Source of the DNA: Ficedula albicollis
Lineage: Eukaryota; Chordata; Aves; Passeriformes; Muscicapidae
Length of the DNA stretch: 64,000 nucleotides
Assembly (NCBI RefSeq): GCF_000247815.1
Contig: NC_021683.1
Span: forward strand, 9,372,286-9,436,285
Reading direction: 5' to 3'
In this document: in pieces, positions 25,435 through 37,600 of the stretch
Position numbering within the stretch: the first letter of the stretch is position 1
How the letters are laid out: every line of letters starts with the position of its first letter
Position numbers and translations under genes: made by a program
The notes under the pieces: generated by a model
Seen by the model: only the letters and a program-made list of their open reading frames with translations
The model's database searches: none
Told to the model about the DNA's origin: nothing

Positions 25435-28400
25435 CTGAAACAAATATGTTTTGAATTATTTGCACTTTTTGACAAAAAAACCACAAGCAAACAAACCAGA
25501 AAAACCCCACAAGATGTTCTCCAGCCCTTAAACTCGGGCTAATCTAAAGCATTACCCTTGCACTGCAGACTGCCACATTGCACTTCCACACTCACGACAG
25601 ACCTCCTTATCTTTTCGTCCTTCTGGCCCCCCAATCAAAGGATGATTCTCTGATTATGCACCTCAAAAGGGGGAGTTATCTTTCTTGTTCAGACATGAAT
25701 TCCAGTTACTCCAGGACAGGTGGCAATTTTAGGAACCCTCTGACTACATTAAATGAAGTGTTGCAGCTTGTTAATAAAAACTTCACTTTTGACCATACTC
25801 TGTTAAAAAACGTATCATTATCACAAACATTTTTAAAAATAACTTGTGCATTTACTGATAAGCAAAGTAAACATGACTTCTGCCCAAAGGCTGGAAATCT
25901 GGCTGCATTTTCAAATAGGTTCAATTCTATCACTATAGGGTTTTTTGAAAAGTGCTAGTTTAGTTCTGGAACCTTCTTTCTTAATTTTCTAGAAAATGAA
26001 GAGTTCTAGGTCTGAACAAGTAAGTAACAAGTCTTTGAACAAAATATGCATCATAGTTATCTTGGAGATAAGGTGTCATTAGAGTAGAATCTACAAAACT
26101 AATCTAATCATTATTCAGACACCCAATGAACAGTGAATGTTTTTGCCATTCCTGCAGGAATCTTACCACATCAAACAACAACTTATTTAGTTTTCCTTGG
26201 AATTCAACTCTACTGTCACTAACCTAGAGAAGTTATTTTTACCACAATAAACATGAGATTTCTGAAATTCAGCATAAGCTTTTAAGTTATTCTACAGAAA
26301 ATACTCTTTTTTATAAAAACCTTATTCTCATTTTGGAAAGCTAATCAAAAATCCACGGACTGGCGCAACTTTGTCCAGTAGGGCACACTCTCCACACCTT
26401 TTCCAAGTGCAGAAAGGTCTTTGGCAAGTGCAGTCCACACTTCCATAAGGCCTGGCACATCACTGCCTCTGACACAGGAATTGCAGCAGATGTCTTCCTA
26501 CCAGAGTCATGCCCCTCTTTAAGGCTGGCATTTACGTCACAGCAACTCCAGCGAAGTGCAGGAGCCTGGTGACTGAATGGGCAGCCAGGAAACCAGCAGT
26601 GAGTTTACAATTTGCAAATTCCAGGCTCGAGCAGGAGTGCTCTGAGTGCATTTGCTTTCAAGGATGTGATAGCTCTCACACACACCAATGTACAGCTCTA
26701 CTCCAAGGGACTGGCTCATCACACAAAGCTTACAAGATGAACTCAAAACGAGCAGCCTTCTCCAAATTTTTGGATCATAGTTTAGTAACACTTACTGGGT
26801 GCCTGTTACCACTTAACTAAGCATTAGTCTAAGACTCTTACGTATTTTGCCTGGCAGGGCATGAACCACTTAAAATACATTGTACTTGTGCTTTCTAATT
26901 TAAGTAATTTGAAGCATTTAGCTTTGAAGAGAGTTGGGTCTCAACGAAGCTTATGTTCCCAATTTAATTGAGACTCAAATGTAGTTTGAGTGGAAGTTGC
27001 AGAAGTTGAACTCTCCTTAAGGCATCCCCACAGCCCTGGAAGCTGTGGAAGCACAGCCCAGCCACCCAAGGATCTCCCCAGCCTTTTGGGTAGGTTCTGC
27101 CACATTAGCCAAAACCTGCACCACCTTCAGCAGACTGTGGTGTAAGTTTACCCTCAAATAATTCCTCCCCACAAAGCTCCAGAGCTGCAATTGGTAGAAT
27201 TCAGCACTGGCATCTGGGATTGCCAAAGGAGCAGGACACTGGTGTGACTGGTCAGGTACTCCCCTCAAACCAGTAAACTACAGCATCCAGCTGCAGCTTA
27301 GCAGAAGTTTCTTCTCCATGATAACAAATAACCCCCCTCCACGACTGTATTATACAAGAAGAGAAGTTTTTATCAGTTTTTCCTCACACAGAGTACACGT
27401 CTTATTTCTGTGAAACTACTGGGAGCCTGCGAGAGGAAAGCAAGGTCTCTGGAAGCAATCTTCCAGGTCTCTGCTCCACAGCTCCCTGTAGCAGCATGCA
27501 TGGAAAAACTGCATGCACATCTGTGGGATTTCTGCAGGAAGCAAGGAGTGCTGAACCAACCCAGCAGAGCACACGGCAGCAGTTGCAGGGCAGCAGCAAA
27601 GCCAGCACACACACCAGCAGCCTGCAAGCTGCAGGCGTGAGCACCAAGTCATGCCACTGTGTGCCAGCATTTTTCTGGGGGAGCCCGAAGGGGAAAGAAA
27701 GGCACAAGGCAGGAGAAGACAGCCTGGCAGTCCTGTTTGCTTTAGAGGAAGGTTGCTTGGCTCCTGGCCATTGCACACTGCCACCCTTCTCCACCCTGAT
27801 AAAGCACAGAGGCAGCAGCCGCGAGCTCGCTGATAACTCCCTGCTCCTCTCACCCTCCCCCTCCATTCTCTACCTTTTGACACATGAAAGAGGAGAATTT
27901 TCTTGGAATTTTCTGGAATTAAACCAAACTTTAATAGCTAGAGGAGCACAATTGTTAGTCTGATGAAACTGGATCTGTGCACGTGTGACCATTTTTAACC
28001 GTGGGTTTATTCAGTACCTGGATTCACAAAACCCCTAATGACAATTCAGTGCTACCTGAAGATTTGACACTGACAATTCTATCACCATAAGGTTAACCAT
28101 GCCAGCATCTCTCTATAAGTGGAAGAAGTCCCTTCCACACCCTATAGCTGCCATCCCTGTAATTTGTAGTGACTAATTCTTCTTTTTAGGTAGAAAGTGA
28201 ATCAGGTGCAGAACTTGTTTATAGCTATTCCCATCCTGTAGGCTAAAGGTTTGACTTCTGGGGGTAAAACTGAGCTCAGAGCATCTCAGGCAGACGTTAA
28301 GGTGGATTATTTCAACTACTTTTTTTTTTTTTTTCTTTTTTCAGTCTTAGACTCCTATACCTCAAAACCTGGGTAGCTAATACAGTGTAGCAGAGGAAAG

Positions 28401-29467
28401 CCTGTTCTTGCAGGGGCTATTGGAAAGCAACAGAACATTGAAGTTCATTGTAAATCTACACTGTACTAGTTAGCACCAGGAAAAAGCCTGAGACAGCAAG
28501 AAACTTAAGACTGCCCTTCTCACCCTCCTTTTATGTAGTATAGGCTGCTGGGCACTCACACTTAGTCAGCTTAAGTGACACTGACCTTGGCTCCTGCTTT
28601 GAGCTTCCTACTTTGAATAGATGTCCTTTTCCTTCTCTTCATTTGGGAGAATGCAGCAAGTTTCACAACTTGGCTTCTTGCTGCTTCCAAAGCATTCCAC
28701 TGTCTGCGTGATGTTACATAATTGTTTCTGGCTGAAAAGCACCCAGCTCATTCTGGGCCAAGCTCTGCATACCTTCCTGACACAGCCCCATGTCTAGAGG
28801 GACTGTAACTCACAAACCCAGGCAGTGTGGCCCTCACTAGCTCCAGGCTGCACGCCTGAAACAGGTTTTAAGTGAGCAAATGAAAAAGCAAAGATACACT
28901 CAGAAAGGCAAGGACACTCTGTGATCCTTGGAGAAATAAAAAAGCCAGGTTACATCAGCCATATGCAGATAGCTCTCCCTGTAACAGCCATGAGGTATTG
29001 CTGAAGTGAGAATCACCAAGCGTGGCCTGAACAGCACATGGGGAGAGTTCAAGAGGGCGATGCAGTTGGGGCATAACTGGGGAGATTAAACGAGGTACCA
29101 CAACTTTCAGTTTTAAAGAATAATTCTAACACAGATGCAACAATACTTTTCTTCAGCTTAATTTCCTCATCAACTCACTTGTTTCACTGGTTTAGTATTT
29201 AATTAATTAGTACTTTTTAAAAAAAATCAGAGATCTTGACACTTTTTACAGTTTATACTTCTCTACAGTTCTAGAAGTTGTTCTCTCCTTGTATCATCAC
29301 TCTTACATGTCAGGCCAGTTACCCCCCAGACACAATTAAACTATGTGGAAGAAATTCAGCTTTGTGATACGTAACAACACCTTTCTAAAAACACCCCTGT
29401 GATACTCAGAAGCTGATGTTAGGGTACACCAGACAGAGCTCTCTGTACTTATTTGGAGCCTTCTTAC
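25435..29467 (-). other. OSGIN1 first intron (predicted)
   Basis: About 4 kb between the predicted non-coding first exon and the first coding exon. It contains a G+C-richer patch at 27.4-27.9 kb that could be an alternative promoter, and a T-tract at 28,320-28,340. No coding exon was recognised. The intron depends on the predicted first exon being real. Confidence 0.5.
28320..28346. repeat. T-tract in OSGIN1 first intron
   Basis: Run of about sixteen T residues, a C, then six T residues. Followed by CAG, but no exon could be supported there. Confidence 0.8.
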
Positions 29468-29556
29468 CTTTAGCAGCAGGTCTGATGAGAGGTGGGATCT
29501 GTATGAAAGTGATTGTACAGTCAGGACAGCACACCAAACTACAAGCCTGGAATCCT
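29468..29556 (-). other. OSGIN1: OSGIN1 non-coding first exon (predicted)
   Basis: On the minus strand a consensus donor, GCTAAAG|GTAAGA, lies about 4 kb upstream of the first coding exon and about 90-110 bases downstream of a TATA-like box. The putative exon contains no ATG, so the first ATG of the spliced message is the proposed OSGIN1 start at 25413. The 5' end at about 29,556 is set only by the usual TATA-to-start distance. This exon is predicted from local signals; there is no transcript evidence. Confidence 0.5.
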
Positions 29557-29578
29557 CTCTCTGCTCTAAGACAGCTGT

Positions 29579-29587
29579 TTAAATATA
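29579..29587 (-). promoter_or_regulatory. TATA-like box of OSGIN1 promoter
   Basis: The minus strand reads TATATTTAA here, about 110 bases before the predicted first-exon donor. A start site about 30 bases downstream would lie near 29,556. The inverted CCAAT box and NF-E2-like site just upstream support promoter function, but this is inferred from sequence alone. Confidence 0.45.
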
Positions 29588-29653
29588 GTAGGCAACCGGC
29601 AGCAAGAGAGGAGAGGAGGAGCCAAAATGACTGGAGGTGGAGCAAGGAAAATA

Positions 29654-29658
29654 CCAAT
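29654..29658 (+). promoter_or_regulatory. CCAAT box (inverted relative to OSGIN1)
   Basis: CCAAT on the + strand, ATTGG on the gene strand, about 70 bases upstream of the TATA-like box. This is the normal position and either orientation is used by NF-Y. Taken alone the pentamer is weak evidence. Confidence 0.35.
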
Positions 29659-29662
29659 AGGC

Positions 29663-29673
29663 GTGAGTCAGCA
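29663..29673 (-). promoter_or_regulatory. NF-E2 / antioxidant-response-type site upstream of OSGIN1
   Basis: The gene strand reads TGCTGACTCAC, which fits the NF-E2 (small Maf with a CNC factor such as NRF2) consensus of an AP-1 core TGACTCA preceded by TGC. It lies about 80 bases upstream of the TATA-like box. In mammals OSGIN1 is a known NRF2-induced gene, so the site is biologically plausible. Binding is inferred, not shown. Confidence 0.5.
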
Positions 29674-32600
29674 GGAATATTTCCCTTCCCAGCTCCTGAA
29701 TGAATGATGTAGAGAAGCTTCCTTAGTAATGTTCAGCTGACTATGTGACTACAGCAAAAGTAAGCTTACAGACCCATGCCTGTCAGAAGTCCTGCACTGA
29801 ACAAATATTTCCATTTTTAACCCTCAGGACTTCACAGATACATACCGGGTCTGGAAAAAATTGATTTCAGTTGGTATTTCTTTTTCTTCAGTGAGATAAA
29901 GTGTGATAAGCCTTTTGCACAGTTGCAGTAAAATGAGTCAAACTGCTTCCATAAAATTTAGAACCCATCAGGGGGTTCATCCAAGGTGTCTTGCTCAACT
30001 CAGGGAATAATCGATCTGGCTTGCTAAATTTAAAGTGCCCTTCACAAATGAAATAGTTTTATGCCAAAGTGTTCAGTTCAAGTAGTAAATGCAACACATG
30101 TTTATCTCTGAGGCCATCTGTTTGGAAACCACAATTTCCAGGAAATCAGGACTGCTGATACACAGTTAAGATGCATACTTTCATCCATGTGATCTAAAAG
30201 ATAAAAGCTGTTCGTGAGAAGGATTTCTCTACTCTCATGACCCCATCAGAGCAGAATACTTAATATAATACTCTATTTTAATTCCACCAGAATAAGTTGT
30301 TTTAATAAATGTGAAGCCATTGTTTCACTCAAAGTTTAGTTACCACTCAATCCTTTGAAAAATCTGACTCAGTAAATGCTGTCAGACTGAAGGGGGGTGG
30401 AGAGAGAGGGGTAAGGACTCTCAAGTTTCCTGGGCCTTTATCCAAGCATTTGCACAGAGCTCTTAAATAACTTACACTGATTTTTTGACAGCAAAGGCTT
30501 TAATATGCATTATTCAGATATTTATTGGCATGTAACCAATGTGTCCATGTCAGCCATGGAAAAATTAAGCTTTCAGAGAAAATAAGGCATTTGTTTGGTT
30601 AGGTGATTTAAGACTGCCCTGTTACTTGGTTTTTCAGATCTGTCTGCAATATATTGCAGTGTTGCGTGTCAAACATTGCAGAACAAAGGTGTTCAAGTCC
30701 ATACTTGCTGGTACCATAGATACAAGACAAAACCATATATGATGCTTTGGCTGGCTTTGCAATAAGGAAAATAAGAAATACTTCCTATGTGTGCAAAACT
30801 GCAGAAATAAAGTTGCCCTCTCTGTAAATAAATAGGAGATCCTCTCCATTTCCTACTAGAATTTATAAAACTATAATCTCGATTACCTTTGCAAATAAAA
30901 ACAGGATGTCTTTCCAAAACCACAAGCTCTAACATAGTTTTGTGCACAGTACAATTCTTTACAGGAAAATGTTCATGTACAATAACCCACTGTCCTTTAT
31001 TTGCTTGTACAATAAAACCACTGAACACAGCAATTTGGGCACTTCTTTTTTTATTGATATCTCAAGAAACACATCACACCGAATAGTCATATATCAAAGT
31101 AACTGTTTCTCCTTGTGTACTTTGACTGCAAACAAATGATTCAGCCCAACACTTGGGATAAACTTTCTAGAAGAAGTAATTGAGCAATCTGTAGCTGGCC
31201 TTGAAGCCAGCCCTTGACCTACAAACTTATGCAATTCACTTCTATTTTTTTCTTGAACTGACAAAGCCATTGAATTGATGCACACATTTACCATAGCCAT
31301 AACCATAACACTGCACTGGGATACTTTGCACCTGAACCAAGCCCTACTTCCTTAGAAAGAAATTTCCTTGTTTCTTATTGACTTGTCATCTCAGGTTATG
31401 TAAGTTCTACCTGCCTATCTTCTACCCATATAACCTGTCAGATAGCCCTGATTCTGCTGCCTCCTCGTTTGGGAGAGCTTAAACCCTGGTGTCAGAATTC
31501 ATTGCTTTCCTACAGCACCTCTCCAGGATCCACCCTTCCCTCTAGCCAGCCTTAAGGTGTACCAGACTCTGTGCTAAATTATCCTGACAAACTACATTGT
31601 TTCACTCATTAGAACTTCATGTTCTGTTGGTTTTTCATAATGAGAGAACACTCCCAGTGTGATCCTCCATGGGCCACGCTAGGGCTTTGATGCCTTGGTG
31701 TTGCTCTCAATTATGGTAAAACAGAAATCTAAAATTCTGGATGTTTTCAGCCTAAGAGAATATTAAGTGTTCCATTCACTCACACAGAATGCATATAATT
31801 TAATCTAAGACAGAATACAAAATCAAGTGCTGGAAAATCTGATCAAGTATTTTTGTTCCATATGGTCTCTGTGCAGAACCTAAAACCCAGCTTCACTTTG
31901 TTGCTGCCTATAGCATCTCCACCTTTATCACCCAGAAAAGCTTACACTTAGAGCTGTATGTTAGCTTGTGTACCAAAACTAGGACCCACATATGTATTGA
32001 TAATAATTTGTTTCACATCAATACCATGACAGTTTACCTGGTTTCTTTTTGCTTCAACTAAGAGAACCTACATCTGTCACCAACATCACATCCCAGACCA
32101 CATCAGCAAGATGTTCCTTGTAAGTGTTGTGGCAGTCCCCAGTGAGAAGCAGCAAGTTGTGGACATACCACCTCTGAGAGCAGTTGGATGTCTGAGATAT
32201 GTGACTTGCTCTGCTAAATGACAGAGGTAAAAAAGCCTGGGAAATTCCAGGCCATTGCTAGGTCTGACAGAAAAAGCATCTTAGGCAACTCTGCAAATAT
32301 GAGATCCAGTTCTGCTCTCGGTTAAACTTGTGACTTCCTACATGTGTTTGTGCTTTCACATGGCTTCCTCTAAAGAAAGATTTGGACCAGACCACATGTC
32401 CTAACTTTCCCATGTCCCTGCCAAGGCCATATCTGTTAAGTGTTCATACCCCTTTCTGCACTGTTTAGGCAGCTGGGTCCAAGGGAAGAGAAGTAAAGGT
32501 TCACTGCACCCTTCTGTTGTTCACAGGAGCATTGACCTCCCAGCCACATAAATGATTGAAACGGTTTTATCTTAGTAACTTGCAAAATTGTTTGAGAAAA

Positions 32601-34616
32601 GTAAAAAGCAAATCCTCGCAATTTGCTGGAACTATTTTAAGATGGTGATTTTTGTTTTTCCCTGCTTTCAATTCATTACCTTGAAATCATTCCCCATCTG
32701 TTTGAAGAGCGTTGTCTTCCTACAGCAATGAGATGAAACCAAAGATTTTTACCACCCTCCACTGGCCAGGGGCATCAGCCATTCCACAACCTTGTCTTAA
32801 AAACAACTGTTTAGAAATAAACTTGGGGAGGTGGCAGTCAGTGACGGTACCCAGGAGGGCTATGAAGCAGTGCTGTCTGCAGTCACAGTCACACCCTTGG
32901 CTGCTCTGCAGCAAGGACCTGTGCACAGCACACAGTGTGCACTCCAGTGCCCAGTGCCTTACTGGGACATTCCACACCTCCTGTCTGTCCAGGCTTAGGG
33001 GCAATGCAGAGAGCATTGGCAGCGCTCAAGAGAGTCCCTGTAAGCACACCCTGAAATAAACAGTCCCAGTACAATATGGGAAGGCAGCAGTGGGTATTTT
33101 CAAGCATAGTTTACGTGTGAAGTATCCGTGCAGAGAAGCAGTAGAGTGCCAATGGCTGTGCAGGCATTTCCTCAGAAAATGGGCCAGGATCACCATTTCC
33201 CTCCTCAGGTGGCTGGATCATAGCCAAATCTGGGGTGCTTTCCACTTCCCAGCACACATGCTTCCGTTCAAAAACTAGTAGGATGCAAAGAGATGCAGTG
33301 CTTAGGCTCCAGGGACTACAGCCATGCGTGTTTCCCAGGACTGGATCTCTGCAGATTCTCCCTTCCCCAAATGCCACAGGCAGAGGAAAGCTCAGCTCAT
33401 GAGCTCTGCCCCCAGAGCTCCATCTTGAGCTCAACATCGATGTTTTGGGGAAAAAAGTAAACACACACATTTTCATGTCAAACAAACAGCAGCCATGACC
33501 TAGTCAAAGATTAAACTACACATGAAACTGGTTGGGAATTTTCCTTTTATCTAAATGTCAATATATTCAAAATATTTACAAGAGTTCTGGAGAGCTGCAG
33601 AAGGCTCTCTAGAGCCTTTTGCTTCTACAGTCTTACAGTCATTGTTTAGTTATGTTCTTTTAGTTTACATGGGCATTTAGCAACTGATTAATTTAATAAA
33701 CTGCTGTAGAGTACTGTGGTGTGTGCACATATCCCAAAGCACAAAATATCCAATAAAAGTTAATGTTCATTGTTTCTTGAGCGGAATAACTAACAGAGAA
33801 GAAAACTGGGAGTAGTAGGTGCAGCTGAACTGTGAGCACGGAGCATCTTCTCTGTACATACTTTCCCTTAGGGCAAAACTGTAGTTTACAAGTGAGTAAT
33901 TCAAAGTTGGCAAAGGAGCATGTGATGCTATGAGCTCATTTAACTCAGTAACACAAACTTTCATAAGCAGGGTTGCAGCAAGCCTTTGGAGTTTCTTGGA
34001 TTCATTTTTTTGCCACAGCTTAAGCCTTTCAGCAGCTCTTTAACCCAACTTCAGTTTTCTCTACTTTACCAAGAATCACTTAATCAAGATAAAGGATTTT
34101 GTAGCTTTCCTGAAAGGCTTTGAAACATGTAAGGGCACCCAGAGCTACCCAGCCAGCATATTCTATTTTGTCAAAGAAAAATAAGATTTTCTGCAGCAGA
34201 GCACAATAGTTTCTAGCTGTGAAGGTTTAGAAAAGGACTGGACTAGAGTTATCCTGCAGCTTCCTGCCATCAGGGTTCATTTTCATCTTCCTCTTAAACA
34301 CCTGATTCTATCAGAGGTAACAGCTGCTTGGATCCAGGTTCTCCAATCTGATACTCCTGACTTGCACCATTTCCTTTCTGCCATAACTTTAAGAGTCTAA
34401 GTTCTAAGTGCTTTTTGCATGCAAGCTTTTTCTTCTTAAGAGTCCTTTCATGCATGCTAAAAGGTCAATTGAAGTGACATTTCCTTAGACCCCAACTCCC
34501 CTTCACAGCAGCTCCAACACTGACTGCCAGGAGTGAAGTTTGAAGTCCCCTGGAACTATTCTGCACAAAACTGGGTGAACCAGTATCTTTTACAGAGACA
34601 GTCTTATCGCTTAGTC

Positions 34617-34661
34617 ACAATATAACAATAACAGCAATAATAACAATAACAATATAATAAT
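34617..34661. repeat. AAT/AAC-rich simple repeat
   Basis: Interrupted microsatellite of AAC, AAT and AGC triplet-like units. Confidence 0.8.
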
Positions 34662-37600
34662 GCATTGAAGAGTAACAAAATTATTTCAAAGGTCAGGGCC
34701 TCTCCCCTGTGATTGACAGCTGTTTCTAGGTTAGTTTAAGGTGGCTGGAGAACGAAATGAGCTGTTACTTCCTGTTAAACAGCATGTCCTCTTTTGAAAC
34801 ACATATATATATTCTGGGGTCATTTCTGTGTCTGAGGAACACAAAAAATATTCACTGTGAGGTCTGAAAAGATTTTGCACAGTGGATTTACAGGTAAGAA
34901 AGAGGCAGGATTTCTGCAGAAGAATAAAGCCATTCAGTAACTAATTCCCCAAAGCATTTGGTTTAGAAATACATCACAATCTGTGTAATTCCACATTTAA
35001 CTGACAGACACTCATTTTTGCACATGTCAAAGCTTAAAGCTGAACATAGATCAGTGAAACAAGTGTGTAGTGTTGAAATATCTGTCAATTTACATACTCA
35101 TTTTCTTTCAGATTAAAATCCATTTTCCCCAAGATCTTGTTCAAGTTGTACTTCTGCTTTGGGAGAAATTTCACTAGAAATATCTTCAATGTTTCTCATC
35201 CCTAGCTACTCTAAAAAAACTTACGATTTCTGTTTCAGGTGTATATTTTTCTTGAATTGCTTTAGTTCATGTTCTATTGTTATTGTTCTGCTGGGTTTTT
35301 GGTTGGTTAGGTTTTTTTTTGTGGTGGCTTTTTTGTTGGTTTTTCTTTTTTTAGTGTGCTTTATTTTTTGTCTATCAAGAAGCTATTTCTAGAGTAGAGA
35401 TGAGAGACTCTAGATTAGTCTTACACCCTTGTCAATAATTATTCTATCAAGAGAAATAATATTTTATAATAAATATTTTATCAAAAGAAATGTTTTATGA
35501 AGAGAAATTATTTTTAATCCGCTCACATTTTTGGCAGCTGTCAGACCAGCTGCAGTTTTTATTTTTTTTCCTCAGAGGAGTCATCCCCAAGCACAGATGA
35601 AAAGGAGGAGGTGTTTCTCATTGCCTGGTCAATATTTATCTTGATTGCGAAAATGTTAAGTTTGAATCATCTGTGCTGAAGAGCCTGGGGACTGGAATAT
35701 GAAGTGACCCTTTACCTCCAGGCTGCAGCCACGCAGCAGGGCTGTGGCAGAGCAAACCTGGCTGGCTCTGCTTATCAGCGCGGGCTGCGCTGTGCTCGGC
35801 GGGGCAGAACGATGTGGCACCAAGGTGACTGCAGCGTGGGCTATCTTTGTATCTGTCCCCGGGAGCTCTGACCGGGGCATGATCTGAAACCCTTTTTTTC
35901 ACTCCTGCCACCCTGCAGGCTAACATTCAGAGCTGTCAGCAGCAACTGCAGATCAGAGCTGCTCTGCCGTGTCACAGAAACCTGTGACCTTGCCTCTGCT
36001 GCCTGTGCCTGCACGCGTGCCTGGGCTGCCAGGCTGGGTAAGCAGAGCTCCCTGTGCCTGCTCTGCCTCTTGGGACACGCACAGCTCAGGCCAGAGGGAC
36101 CCCCAAGGTCCATCCAGCCTCCTATCCCACCCTCAGCACTGGCCATGAGCAGTCACACACAGGAGAGAACAGGACAAGGATGTGATGCTTGTCTTTTGTT
36201 TCCCCTGCCTCCAGGTACTTGCAGCTGAGCCAGCTGGCTGAAGTCTGATGAGGTTTGTTCTCTTGCTAGTTCCTTCCATCTGTTTGCATCTAGTTCCCAG
36301 TAATTTCACGTGTGGCCTCTAGTATTTGTACTAAAGGGAGATAACACAACTGATTCCTCTCCACAGCATCATATTTATACATTTCTATTATATTTCTCAG
36401 TCTTCTGACTTATTCCCAATACAGAAATTTTCCACACACTGTATCAACCTGTTTTACCTTCTCCAGATGCTCATCTCATATGCTGAGATGAGAAAAACTG
36501 TAAATAATCCAGCAATCTAAGCACAGATGAACCACAGGTTTATGCATCAACCATCTGGTTTGGCCTCCATCCTTTCCTAGAATTTAATTTCCTTCACCAC
36601 CAGTTAGCATGGAGCTGACAGTTCCACAGGACTATTTTTCTTGACCTTAGATTCAAGTTCAGGCTTGTCCCTACTCTGACTGAGCCTCCTTGCCTGGTCC
36701 TGTGCCAGAGCATGAGAAAACACATAGAAATTGTGCAAAAGTGTGAAGTAATAGGACAGTACAGAAGCATTGCACACATTTTTCTTCAAACCAATGCAGT
36801 CAGCCACATGCCTGATAAAAAGCAAAGTGGCAAACCTTGGAGACTTTCTGGATACTCCTTGTTCACAAAGAAACCTCAACAAAATAACTGAAGGGCATGC
36901 ATGTGGGAAAAAGCATGTTCCCACCTGGTACCTCAGGAGGGAGGTGGCCTTAGGTAAACACAGTAGAGAAGCTCAAAGAGCTCTTATTGCACTCCATCCC
37001 CTGGCCTGATCTTGATCTGCTCTTTCCTCTCACCTGAATAAAGCATTCATGAGGTGCTTATGCAAAGTCTCTCTAGGTTTGCCTCAGGAGTGAAGGTTAT
37101 TCACACACACCTGAAAGAGACAACACAGTGCCTGTGTGTAATGAACCCTTCCCTCACTTGGAATGGGCTCAATGGATATAAAGCAGTACAAAGGTGATGC
37201 CCAGGACTTCTAGAAGGCTCCCTGTGCTCATTGCACCTGGGAAACATAGACAAGACTCTTGGGCCTGGGAGAGCAAAGCTTCTCTGTTTGCTACCCCCAC
37301 AGCAGTGCTAACCCCTCTTGGTGCTCTACCACTGAGTACCTGAGTACACACTTCATTCAACTCATCAGTTCAGCCTGTGAATAAAAACATCAACCGTGAG
37401 GTCAATTATTATGCTAGTCATTGGTCTTGAGACAGAATGAGAAAAAAATAACTTTAGAAAATAATTTTAGTTGAACTTATTTATAGAATTATGCAAGCTT
37501 GCCGTACATGCCTCCATTTTTTTCTGAAATTTTACACCTTTGAATGTGTCATTAATACAAACTATTACAATGGAACACAATATTAGAAAATGCCTTTATT

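Noticed and set aside
35159..35392. Hydrophobic 77-codon frame resembling a membrane protein
   Set aside because: The hydrophobicity comes from a T/G-rich low-complexity tract at 35,310-35,360.
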